Assembly (NCBI RefSeq): GCF_027257875.1
Contig: NZ_JAPVQY010000032.1
Span: 1-64,000, forward strand
DNA: 64,000 nt
Source: Burkholderia sp. IMCC1007
Lineage (GTDB): Bacteria > Pseudomonadota > Gammaproteobacteria > Burkholderiales > Burkholderiaceae
Reading direction: 5' to 3'
Positions 57,439 through 64,000 of the stretch are shown here, in pieces (the stretch's first letter is position 1; each line of letters starts with the position of its first letter). A program made the translations under genes and the position numbers. Below the pieces are notes generated by a model, which searched no databases, was not told the origin of the DNA, and worked only from the letters and a program-made list of their open reading frames with translations.

Positions 57439-58293
57439 TCATTTCTTCGTGCGGACGGTGGTGCGGCGTGCCGGCGTGGCCGCCGCCGGACGCTTGCCGG
57501 CGGGCGCCCGCGGCTTCCCGGCGGCCGGTTTGGCTGCTGCGCGGGCCGGCGTGTCGGTGGGCTGCGGCGTGTCCCCGGCCGCATCCGCATCCGCATCCGA
57601 GTTCGCATCCGTGTGCGCACGGCGTGCGCGTTTCGGCACCGGTTCGCGGCGGCTTACGCGCGGCTCGCCCGGCGTTGCGTCGGCATCGTGCGCGAGCAGC
57701 CTGGGCTTCACCGCCGCGGGGCCCAACTCGGCGCAGTCGTCGCCGAACAGCGGCAGCGTGCCGACCGCGATCAGCTCGGCGGGCCCGTCGCCGACGTTCG
57801 CGACGCGATGGCGCTTTCTCGCATCGAAGTGCAGCGAATCGCCGGGCGCGAGCGGGTAATCCTTCTTGCCGATCGTGTAGCAGAGCCGGCCGGTCAGCAC
57901 GTACACGAACTCGTCGCCGCCGTGGGCAACCCATTCCGAGCGGTAGCCCTCCATCATCCGGACCTTGAGCGCATTGATCTGACTGCCGTCGAAGGTGGTG
58001 GACAGCCGCTCGTACCACTGCGACGTGGCGTCGACCGCGTACGGTTCGCGGTGGCCCGCGTGCGAATCGGGCTGCACCTGGCGCGGCTGCTCGATCAGCG
58101 CGCCGAGCGGCACGTTCAGCGCCTTCGCGACATTGGCGAGCGATGACAGCGAGATGCCGGTGAGATGGCGCTCGACCTGGGACAGGAATCCGACCGACAG
58201 ACTCGCTTCGGTCGCAACCTCCAGCAGCGTCTTCTTCGCTTCCCGGCGCAGGCGCCGGATGCGCTGGCCGATACGCATGATGTCTGAATCCAT
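57439..58293 (-). CDS. XRE-cupin transcription regulator with histone-like tail
   Basis: A 284-residue regulator. An XRE helix-turn-helix (IGQRIRRLRREAKKTLLEVA with EASLSVGFLSQVERHLTGIS) occupies about residues 8-62, then a cupin domain (EFVYVLTGRLCYTIGKKDYP, LAPGDSLHFDARKRHRVANV) at about 115-185. From about residue 205 to the end the protein is a disordered tail of Lys, Ala, Pro, Arg (AAKPAAGKPRAPAGKRPAA) like histone H1-type DNA-binding tails, preceded by an acidic DANSDADADA stretch coded by GCATCC hexamers. XRE-cupin proteins often respond to a small ligand. It is divergent from an aminopeptidase P gene. Confidence 0.9.
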   Translation of the reverse strand: MDSDIMRIGQRIRRLRREAKKTLLEVATEASLSVGFLSQVERHLTGISLSSLANVAKALNVPLGALIEQPRQVQPDSHAGHREPYAVDATSQWYERLSTTFDGSQINALKVRMMEGYRSEWVAHGGDEFVYVLTGRLCYTIGKKDYPLAPGDSLHFDARKRHRVANVGDGPAELIAVGTLPLFGDDCAELGPAAVKPRLLAHDADATPGEPRVSRREPVPKRARRAHTDANSDADADAAGDTPQPTDTPARAAAKPAAGKPRAPAGKRPAAATPARRTTVRTKK

Positions 58294-58489
58294 GAATCTC
58301 TTTCGTGACTACGAGTCGGGAGGCGGGCGGAGGGGCGGTGCCGTCGCCGGACGGGGCTGGTCCGCGAATCGCACGAAGCACGGCCGTCGGGACGACGATG
58401 CGCGCGCATTGTACCGCGCGGTGGCGCCCGCACGACGCGCGGACGACGCCCGCGCGCGCAGGCCGCGCCACCGCCGCGCACCGCGCGAG

Positions 58490-58545
58490 AAATTTTAGCC
58501 CTGCAAAAATTTTAGCTTGACCTCAATTTCGCCGTGCTCTAGATT
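58490..58545 (+). promoter_or_regulatory. promoter and repeat sites before the aminopeptidase P gene
   Basis: AAATTTTAGC occurs twice, at 58490-58499 and 58507-58516, just before a TTGACC box (58517-58522) that has a TAGATT box (58540-58545) 17 bp further on. A third A/T palindrome, AAAAATTTTT, lies near 58576-58585. The repeats are candidate operators, perhaps for the divergent XRE-cupin protein. The rest of the 435-bp gap shows no gene. Confidence 0.55.
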
Positions 58546-58728
58546 CTGTCGCGTGCATCAAACAAAGTTAAGTGAGACAAAAATTTTTCCCGAAGGCCAG
58601 CCGCCTGGACGGCACCGCGGCCCGGTTGTCCGCCGGCTCGCGCGTCGCCCACGCCGGGCAGCAAGCCGCTGCGCGCGCCATGCGCGTGACGGCGGCGGCG
58701 GCCGACAACAATCAATAACGGGTATCCG

Positions 58729-60576
58729 ATGATCGATCGACTGAAATACAACTTCTCCGGCCTTCCTCCGTATGACGCGTCCGTCGGCGACGCGCAGGCG
58801 AGCCTGTCGCGCGTGCTCGACGCGCTGCGGCTCGATGCCGTGGTCGTCACGTCGCAGGACGAATACATCACCGAATACGTGCCGCGCCGTAACAATCCGC
58901 GCTACGCGGTGTCGGGCTTCGACGGCTCGGCCGGCTGCGGGATCTTCCTCAGCGCGGCGACCGCGCAGGCGCTCGACGCGCCGCCGTTCGTGCTGTTCGT
59001 CGACGGTCGCTATCACCTGCAGGCCGAGCAGCAATGCGACCCGGCGCGCGTGCGCATCGAGAAGCTCGGGATGAACGCGACGATCTGGCAGGGCCTGGCC
59101 GACTGGCTGCTCGCGCACGCGAGCCGGCTCGCGCGGGTTGGCTACGACGCGCTGCGGATCAGCGTCGGGCAGCGCGACCGGCTGGTCGAGCAGACACAGG
59201 CCGCGTCGCTCGACTGGACGAGCCTCGTCGAGCGCGAGATCGACCGCGCGATCGCGCTGCCGGGCTGGGTGGTCGAGCGGCCGATCTTCGAGCTGCCGGA
59301 AGCCATGACCGGCGCGAGCGTCGCGCAGAACCTCGACACGCTGAACCGGCGGCTCGCCGCGCACACCGGTGCCGCCCACGGCAAGACCGCGTTCTTCACC
59401 TGCGCATCGGACGACCTCGCGTATCTGCTGAACAGCCGCGGCTATCACATCCCCAATGCGTCGTCGCACCTGGGCTTCCTGTTCGCGATCGGCGAGCAGG
59501 TCGCGCTGTTCCTGCCGGAAGGCTGCGACCGCTGCCCGGTCGAGCTGGCGTCGTATCCGGCGCTGCACGTGATCCGGCGCGACTTCGCGGAACTCGAACG
59601 CTTCCTCGCGCAATTCGCGGTCGACCACGTGTGCTACGGGTTCGAATCGGTCAACTGCGCGCTCGTCGAGTCGGTGAGCCGCGTATGGCCGCAGGCGCGC
59701 CACGCCGATTTCAATCCGGTCGAGGCGATGCGTGCCAGCAAGACGCCGGCCGTGCTCGATCGCTTCCGCGATGCGTTCGCGCGCAGTTCCGCGGCGATCG
59801 CCGAGACGATGCGCTGGGCGAAGGCCGGCGAGCCGGGACGAAGCGCGACCGAATACGATCTCGCGCGCACGATCAACGACGCGTACGGCGCACGCTCGGC
59901 GCTCGCGCTGACGTTCCCGTCGATCGCCGCGAACGGCGCGAACAGTGCGTTCGCGCACTACACGGCGGCGAGCGCCGACGTCGAGCTGACCGAAGGCGAA
60001 CTGGTGTTGCTCGATAGCGGCGCGTACTACGACGCCGGCTTCGCGACGGATTGCACGCGCGTCGTGCTGCGCCGCACGCGAGCGGAGACGGTGGCGCAGC
60101 CGTGGCAGCGCGAGATCTACACCGTCGCGCTGAAGGCCTGCATCAAGGGGCTCGTCACGCGCTTCCCGAAAACGGCGACGGGCGGCGACGTCGATGCGGC
60201 CGTGCGGCAGGTGTGCCGCGACCACGGCTACGATTTCGGCCACGGCACCGGGCACGGCGTCGGGATCCACGTGCACGAAGGCGGCGTGCGGTTCGCGCCG
60301 GGCGCGAAGTACGGGCTGGTGCCGAATGCGGTGATTTCGGTCGAGCCGGGCATCTACGTGCCGGGCAAGGGCGGCGTGCGGATCGAGAACATCGTGATCG
60401 TGCACGCGGACGACGCGTCGGATACCGTCGCGTTCGAAAACATCGTGACGGTCGGCTACGACTGGGACCTGATCGACGTCGAACTGCTGGACGACGACGA
60501 GCGCGCGTACCTGCGCGACTACGAACGGCTTTGCGTGGAACGCGGCACGCAGGTCACTGCGTGTCCGCTGTTGTAA
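58729..60576 (+). CDS. aminopeptidase P family protein (M24B metallopeptidase)
   Basis: A 615-residue Xaa-Pro aminopeptidase of the long type. Two creatinase-like N-terminal domains (DAVVVTSQDEYITEYVPRRN) precede the M24 catalytic domain, with metal ligands in LLDSGAYYDAGFATDCTRVV (two Asp), GHGTGHGVGIHVHEG (His), SVEPGIYVPG (Glu) and RIENIVIV (Glu). A C-terminal M24_C domain ends the protein. It removes N-terminal residues next to proline. Promoter and repeats lie upstream; XRE-cupin regulation is an inference. Confidence 0.92.
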   Translation: MIDRLKYNFSGLPPYDASVGDAQASLSRVLDALRLDAVVVTSQDEYITEYVPRRNNPRYAVSGFDGSAGCGIFLSAATAQALDAPPFVLFVDGRYHLQAEQQCDPARVRIEKLGMNATIWQGLADWLLAHASRLARVGYDALRISVGQRDRLVEQTQAASLDWTSLVEREIDRAIALPGWVVERPIFELPEAMTGASVAQNLDTLNRRLAAHTGAAHGKTAFFTCASDDLAYLLNSRGYHIPNASSHLGFLFAIGEQVALFLPEGCDRCPVELASYPALHVIRRDFAELERFLAQFAVDHVCYGFESVNCALVESVSRVWPQARHADFNPVEAMRASKTPAVLDRFRDAFARSSAAIAETMRWAKAGEPGRSATEYDLARTINDAYGARSALALTFPSIAANGANSAFAHYTAASADVELTEGELVLLDSGAYYDAGFATDCTRVVLRRTRAETVAQPWQREIYTVALKACIKGLVTRFPKTATGGDVDAAVRQVCRDHGYDFGHGTGHGVGIHVHEGGVRFAPGAKYGLVPNAVISVEPGIYVPGKGGVRIENIVIVHADDASDTVAFENIVTVGYDWDLIDVELLDDDERAYLRDYERLCVERGTQVTACPLL

Positions 60577-60605
60577 GCGGGCAAGTCAGGTGGACGACGA
60601 CGCGC

Positions 60606-60843
60606 GGCGGCCGGAGCGCCGCGCGGCGTGGCGCCGGCGCCGACACGCGCGCGTAGACACCGGTCGGCTGGCGGCCAGAGCGCCGCACGGCGTGGTGCCA
60701 GCACGTCAAAGCATCGGCGTATCAGCGCCGATACGCGCCCATAGACACCGGTCGGCGTGGCGGCCTGAGCGCCGCGTGGCGCCGGTGCATCAGCGCATCA
60801 GCGCCGACACGCGCCCGTCGGGCCCGTAGACACCCGTCGGCGC
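60606..60843. repeat. three-unit imperfect tandem repeat including the flgN 3' end
   Basis: Units A (60606-60669), B (60670-60758) and C (60759-60843) each start GGCGGCC[G/A/T]GAGCGCCGC and end GTAGACACC[G/C]GTCGGC-like. Unit C overlaps the last 18 codons of flgN and its stop. On the flgN strand, A and B still spell PTGVYARVSA and PTGVYGRVSAL, like the flgN tail PTGVYGPDGRVSALMR. They look like decayed copies of the gene's end. Confidence 0.85.
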
Positions 60844-61230
60844 GGGCGCCGAGCGCAGCACCGCGAGCGCGCGCTCGTTGTAGTCCATCCGGATCCGGAT
60901 CAGCATCCCGTTGTTCGCGTTGGCCTGGCGCGCGCGTTCGGCAGCCTGCAACAGCAACTGCCAGCGGCCGGCGAGGCGTGCATCGCGCTCGGCGGCCTGA
61001 TCCATCCCTTTCTTGCCGGCCGGAAAGCCGAGCGCGGACAACTGGATGTCGCGCGTGCGTTCGAGCTGCGCGAGCCGGTCGAGCAGCGCGGTTTTCTTCT
61101 CGACGATGCCGGGCAGCATTTCCAGCGGCTCAGGGGTCGTCAGCGCCTTTTCCTCGTAGGCGAGCAGCGACGCGAACGCCTCGACCGTCGCGTGTTCGTC
61201 GTTGACCGTGGCCAGCAGCTCTTCTCTCAT
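60790..61230 (-). CDS. flgN: flagellar export chaperone FlgN
   Basis: A 146-residue helical chaperone for the hook-filament junction proteins FlgK and FlgL. MREELLATVNDEHATVEAFA at the start and the central LPGIVEKKTALLDRLAQLER coiled coil fit, as does its place next to flgM. The start 61230 is chosen; an in-frame ATG 45 bases upstream gives a basic extension. The last codons fall in a tandem repeat. It lies 85 bp downstream of flgM, likely in one transcript. Confidence 0.87.
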   Translation of the reverse strand: MREELLATVNDEHATVEAFASLLAYEEKALTTPEPLEMLPGIVEKKTALLDRLAQLERTRDIQLSALGFPAGKKGMDQAAERDARLAGRWQLLLQAAERARQANANNGMLIRIRMDYNERALAVLRSAPAPTGVYGPDGRVSALMR

Positions 61231-61315
61231 CGCGTCATGCTCGTCGCGCCGGCGCGCGCGTGGGCGCACCGGCAAACCGGGGGACCGGCCGGGGCGTGAC
61301 GGGCCCCCATCCGGC

Positions 61316-61648
61316 TCAGTTGCCCTGCGGACGCTGCTGTTGCAGCAGGTCGCGGGCGGTATTCAATACACCGTCGGCAATCTTGTTCACGTCGACCGTC
61401 AGCGTGCCGTTGTTCAGCGCGGCCTTGATCGACTGGACGAGTGCCGTGTCGATGTCGGCGTCGCCCGATGCCGACGGCGCGCGCAGCTGGCCGGACAGAC
61501 CCGACAGGTTCACGGTCGTGTCGCCGCCGGTCGATCCAGCGTCGGCCGCCTGCGCGGACGTCGACGAAGCCGCGCCGGATTGCGCGCGGGTCGCGCCGTT
61601 GCCGGTCGGCGCCAGTGGGCTCGGGTTCGGAGTGGAATCGATCTTCAC
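61316..61648 (-). CDS. flgM: anti-sigma-28 factor FlgM
   Basis: A 110-residue protein. The N-terminal half is Ser/Thr/Ala-rich and unfolded-looking; the C-terminal sigma-binding half is clear in DIDTALVQSIKAALNNGTLT and VNKIADGVLNTARDLL. FlgM binds FliA until it is exported through a finished hook. A sigma-28 promoter match lies upstream, so FlgM is probably made under FliA control, as in enteric bacteria. Confidence 0.93.
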   Translation of the reverse strand: MKIDSTPNPSPLAPTGNGATRAQSGAASSTSAQAADAGSTGGDTTVNLSGLSGQLRAPSASGDADIDTALVQSIKAALNNGTLTVDVNKIADGVLNTARDLLQQQRPQGN

Positions 61649-61676
61649 GATGGGTTTCCTGTACGGTTTGACCCAG

Positions 61677-61703
61677 ATAACGGCCGGGCCGGCCCGAACT
61701 TTA
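61677..61703 (-). promoter_or_regulatory. sigma-28 (FliA) promoter for flgM
   Basis: On the minus strand TAAAGTTC, an 11-bp spacer and GCCGTTAT match TAAAGTTT-N11-GCCGATAA at 13 of 16 positions, 28 bp before the flgM start codon. Confidence 0.72.
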
Positions 61704-61766
61704 GCATCGCAAGCCCGAAATTCTTCGAATAAACAATTCTTTGCAATCTTGCGCGGCCATCCGTCC

Positions 61767-62987
61767 CTACAACGGAATCTCGACGGTGCCGGCGTCCTTG
61801 ACGATCGCCGTCACGATCTGGCCCGCCGCCATCCTGACGCGCACCGACTGGCCCGGCGCCGCATTCGCGAGCGCGCTGCCCTCGGCCGAAATCGTGAAGC
61901 CGGGCCCGGCTGCGACCACCCGCACTGTCTGGCCGGCCGACACCGACGCCGCGCTCTTCAGCATGTCCTGGCGCAGCGGCAGCCCGGCCGAGATGCGCGC
62001 GAGCGCGGTCGCACCGACCGCCTGCGCGGGATCGGTGATCACCGCGAGCGGCAGCACCGTCAGATCGCCGTCGCGTGCGACGAGGTCGGCGGCAGTGAGC
62101 GGCTCGCCGGGCGTGATCTGCCGCGCGGCGACGTAATAGGTGGCCTGCACCGTGACCTTCGCCTGCAGATAGACGGTCCACGGCCGCTCGCCCGCGCAGC
62201 GCACGCCCACCGTCGTGCGGCCCCACAGGCGCGCGCCGGTCGGCAGGAACGGTTCGAGCGTCGTGCACGCGGCGAGCCCGCGCGGAAACGCGGTCGCGAC
62301 GGTCGCGGTCGTCTTGCCCGGCAGGCCGGCGATCTGCTGCTGCAGGAACGCGAGGGCCGTGCGCCGGATCGCTTCGGGGTCTTGCTGGCCCGGCAGCGGG
62401 GCGGGATGGGTAGCGGTAGCGGCGGCGTTGGTGGCATTGGCGGAAATGGTCGGCGCGCGCGGCGCCGCGGCGGCGCGTGCGGCGGTTGCCGGCTGTCGCG
62501 CGGGCCACGCCGCGTTCGACGCGGGCTCGGCCGCGCCGGCGACGACTGTCGCGACGTCGGCCGCATCGGCGGTGCGTGGCGCGTTGCCATAACCGGCGCT
62601 CGCGCGCGGCGCCACGTAGGTGGACGCGAGCGACGGGCTCGTCGCGACCGTCGCGCTACCTTGTTGCATCGCGTAGCCGGTCCCAGCTCCAGATCCGGCC
62701 CCGGCCCCACCGATCCCAGTCGCCGCCCGGTAGCCATTCCCCGCCGTTTCGACCGCGACGCCCGCTCCGCTGCCGGCATTCGCCGTATTCCCGCCGAACT
62801 GCCCGCCACTCGCCGCGCTCGCATGCGCGAGCGCGGCTTCGGCCGTCTCGCCGCGTCCGGGAATCACGATCATCCCGTCGTCCGCGTGCGCGGCCGGCAC
62901 GGCGACCCACAGCGCCGCGGCGAGCACGAACGCACGCGGCACGCGTGCGCCGCGCCGATCGTTCCCGCGAAGTGCGCTGCCCGTCAT
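61767..62987 (-). CDS. flgA: flagellar P-ring assembly chaperone FlgA
   Basis: A 406-residue exported protein helping build the P ring in the periplasm. A signal peptide ends near AVPAAHA, and the C-terminal SAF domain ([40 protein letters not shown]) is typical. The protein is much longer than the usual 220-250 residues because of a low-complexity Ala/Gly/Thr-rich insert (about residues 55-190) between signal and domain. flgM lies 118 bp downstream, with its own promoter. It is divergent from flgB. Confidence 0.92.
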   Translation of the reverse strand: MTGSALRGNDRRGARVPRAFVLAAALWVAVPAAHADDGMIVIPGRGETAEAALAHASAASGGQFGGNTANAGSGAGVAVETAGNGYRAATGIGGAGAGSGAGTGYAMQQGSATVATSPSLASTYVAPRASAGYGNAPRTADAADVATVVAGAAEPASNAAWPARQPATAARAAAAPRAPTISANATNAAATATHPAPLPGQQDPEAIRRTALAFLQQQIAGLPGKTTATVATAFPRGLAACTTLEPFLPTGARLWGRTTVGVRCAGERPWTVYLQAKVTVQATYYVAARQITPGEPLTAADLVARDGDLTVLPLAVITDPAQAVGATALARISAGLPLRQDMLKSAASVSAGQTVRVVAAGPGFTISAEGSALANAAPGQSVRVRMAAGQIVTAIVKDAGTVEIPL

Positions 62988-63191
62988 CGCCGTGTCCTCG
63001 ATCCGTTGATCCGCTTCGCATTCTAGGGAGCGGGGCCGCCGCGCAAACGATGAATAGAGGGGGCCTTTGCCGCGTTATTCGCCCGATTGCCGATTGCGCG
63101 CGCCGCCTACCATCGCTGTCATGGAAAAAAGCCCCTTGGGTCGCCATCCGGCCCGACGGGCGTGCAGCGCTTCATACGGAGAGACGCACAC

Positions 63192-63680
63192 ATGCTGGAC
63201 AAACTCGATGCCGAATTCGCGTTCGGCCGGCAGGCGCTCGACGTGCGCGCCTACCGGCAGGAACTGCTGTCGTCGAACATCGCGAACGCCGACACGCCGG
63301 GCTACCAGGCCCGCGACGTCAATTTCGCGTCGACGCTCGCGCGCTCGCTGAAGCAGGCGGACGGCGGCGTCGCGCCGAGCAACGCCGCGCAGCTGCCGAT
63401 GGCGCAGCCGGCCGGCGTGACGAGCGGGATGACGATGGCGTCCACGGCGCCCGGCCACATGGCCGGCGCCGCGAAGCTGATTCCGACCGGCGGCCCGGCC
63501 GACGACTACGGTCGCGCGCAGTACCGGATGCCGCTGCAGCCGTCGCTCGACGGCAACACGGTCGATCTCGACGTCGAGCGCGTGCAGTTCGCGGACAACG
63601 CGCTGCACTACGAAACCGGAATGACCGTGATGACCCAGCAGATCAAGGCGATGATCGCCGCGATCTCGACGAACTCGTAA
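63192..63680 (+). CDS. flgB: flagellar basal-body rod protein FlgB
   Basis: A 162-residue proximal rod protein. [21 protein letters not shown] (in part, about residues 25-45) is the rod/hook signature, and [20 protein letters not shown] the C-terminal helix. GGAGAG lies about ten bases upstream of the ATG at 63192. It starts the flg operon and is followed by flgC after 38 bp. Confidence 0.95.
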   Translation: MLDKLDAEFAFGRQALDVRAYRQELLSSNIANADTPGYQARDVNFASTLARSLKQADGGVAPSNAAQLPMAQPAGVTSGMTMASTAPGHMAGAAKLIPTGGPADDYGRAQYRMPLQPSLDGNTVDLDVERVQFADNALHYETGMTVMTQQIKAMIAAISTNS

Positions 63681-63718
63681 GCGCGCGCCGCTTCGGAACC
63701 CGAGCACAAGGAACCTCC

Positions 63719-64000
63719 ATGCCCTCGTTGATGAACATCTTCGGCGTCGCCGGTTCGGCGCTGGCCGCGCAATCGCAGCGCCTGAACGTCACCGCGTCGA
63801 ACCTCGCGAACGCCGACAGCGCGACCGGCCCCGACGGCAAGCCGTACAAGGCCAAGCAGGTCGTGTTCGAAACCGACCCGCTCGGCGGCGCGCGCACGGC
63901 GTCCGGCCAGGGCGTGGGCGGCGTGCGCGTGTCGAAGGTGGTGGACGACCCGTCGCCGATGAAGTCGACCTACGACCCGGCGAACCCGGCCGCCGACGCG
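63719..64000 (+). CDS. flgC: flagellar basal-body rod protein FlgC (partial)
   Basis: The first 94 codons are in the window; the rest lies beyond the right edge. [20 protein letters not shown] and [14 protein letters not shown] are the rod-protein N-terminal signature, and [14 protein letters not shown] is typical of FlgC. AAGGA precedes the ATG. It is the second gene of the flg operon. Confidence 0.93.
   Translation, partial: MPSLMNIFGVAGSALAAQSQRLNVTASNLANADSATGPDGKPYKAKQVVFETDPLGGARTASGQGVGGVRVSKVVDDPSPMKSTYDPANPAADA

Overview
The window reads as a stretch of the main chromosome of a Burkholderia, most like the B. cepacia complex. The evidence is the very high G+C with strong GC3 bias, the protein sequences themselves (MetK, FliF-FliG-FliH-FliI, DppABCDF, PxpABC, HiPIP) and the gene order. 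It is core genome. I saw no tRNA, rRNA, insertion sequence, integrase, prophage, plasmid gene or CRISPR array.

Layout. 0-2.7 kb (minus): lipid A acyltransferase, dapF and a DUF484 gene cut by the window edge. 2.7-4.2 kb (plus): metK behind a promoter and a structured leader. 4.2-15.9 kb: metabolic and transport genes, namely a phytanoyl-CoA dioxygenase-like protein, an aldo/keto reductase, EamA and MFS exporters, an SrkA-like kinase, and a divergent pair of coniferyl aldehyde dehydrogenase and GMC alcohol oxidoreductase that could oxidise an alcohol to an acid in two steps. 15.9-25.9 kb: the flagellar fli cluster as two divergent arms, fliF-G-H-I-J-K on the minus strand and fliE, fliS-fliT, a second fliK-like gene and a stand-alone FlhB C-terminal-domain gene on the plus strand.

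26-31.9 kb: a PepSY-type membrane protein behind a Fur-box-like site, an orphan xdhC, an APC permease and a NarL-type two-component pair. Three simple-repeat tracts lie in the gaps here. 32-40.6 kb: ferredoxin-NADP reductase, a LysE exporter, a YbhP-like phosphoesterase, a nitroreductase, an AAA ATPase, an L-2-hydroxyglutarate oxidase-like enzyme, HiPIP and an MHS-family transporter. 40.9-47.8 kb: the dppABCDF peptide importer followed by a TraB/GumN protein. 48.3-51.5 kb: the pxpBCA 5-oxoprolinase operon with a divergent winged-helix regulator. 51.6-60.6 kb: 5-formyl-THF cyclo-ligase, soluble lytic transglycosylase, an NDUFA9-like protein, a GST, cca, and an XRE-cupin regulator divergent from an aminopeptidase P. 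60.8-64 kb: flgN-flgM-flgA on the minus strand, divergent from flgB-flgC, which runs off the window.

The flagellar parts form one programme. FliF/G/E build the base, FliH/I/J and FlhB-like proteins handle export, FliK sets hook length, FliS/T/FlgN are chaperones, and FlgM holds back sigma-28. I see good sigma-28 promoter matches in front of fliS and flgM.

I did not find a clear new multi-gene system. The most unusual things are a threefold repeat that copies the end of flgN, the cluster of microsatellites at 24.6-30.3 kb, a sensor-less histidine kinase with an unusual operator upstream, a histone-like tail on the XRE-cupin regulator, and a structured AT-rich intergenic tract at 47.9-48.1 kb that could make a small RNA.
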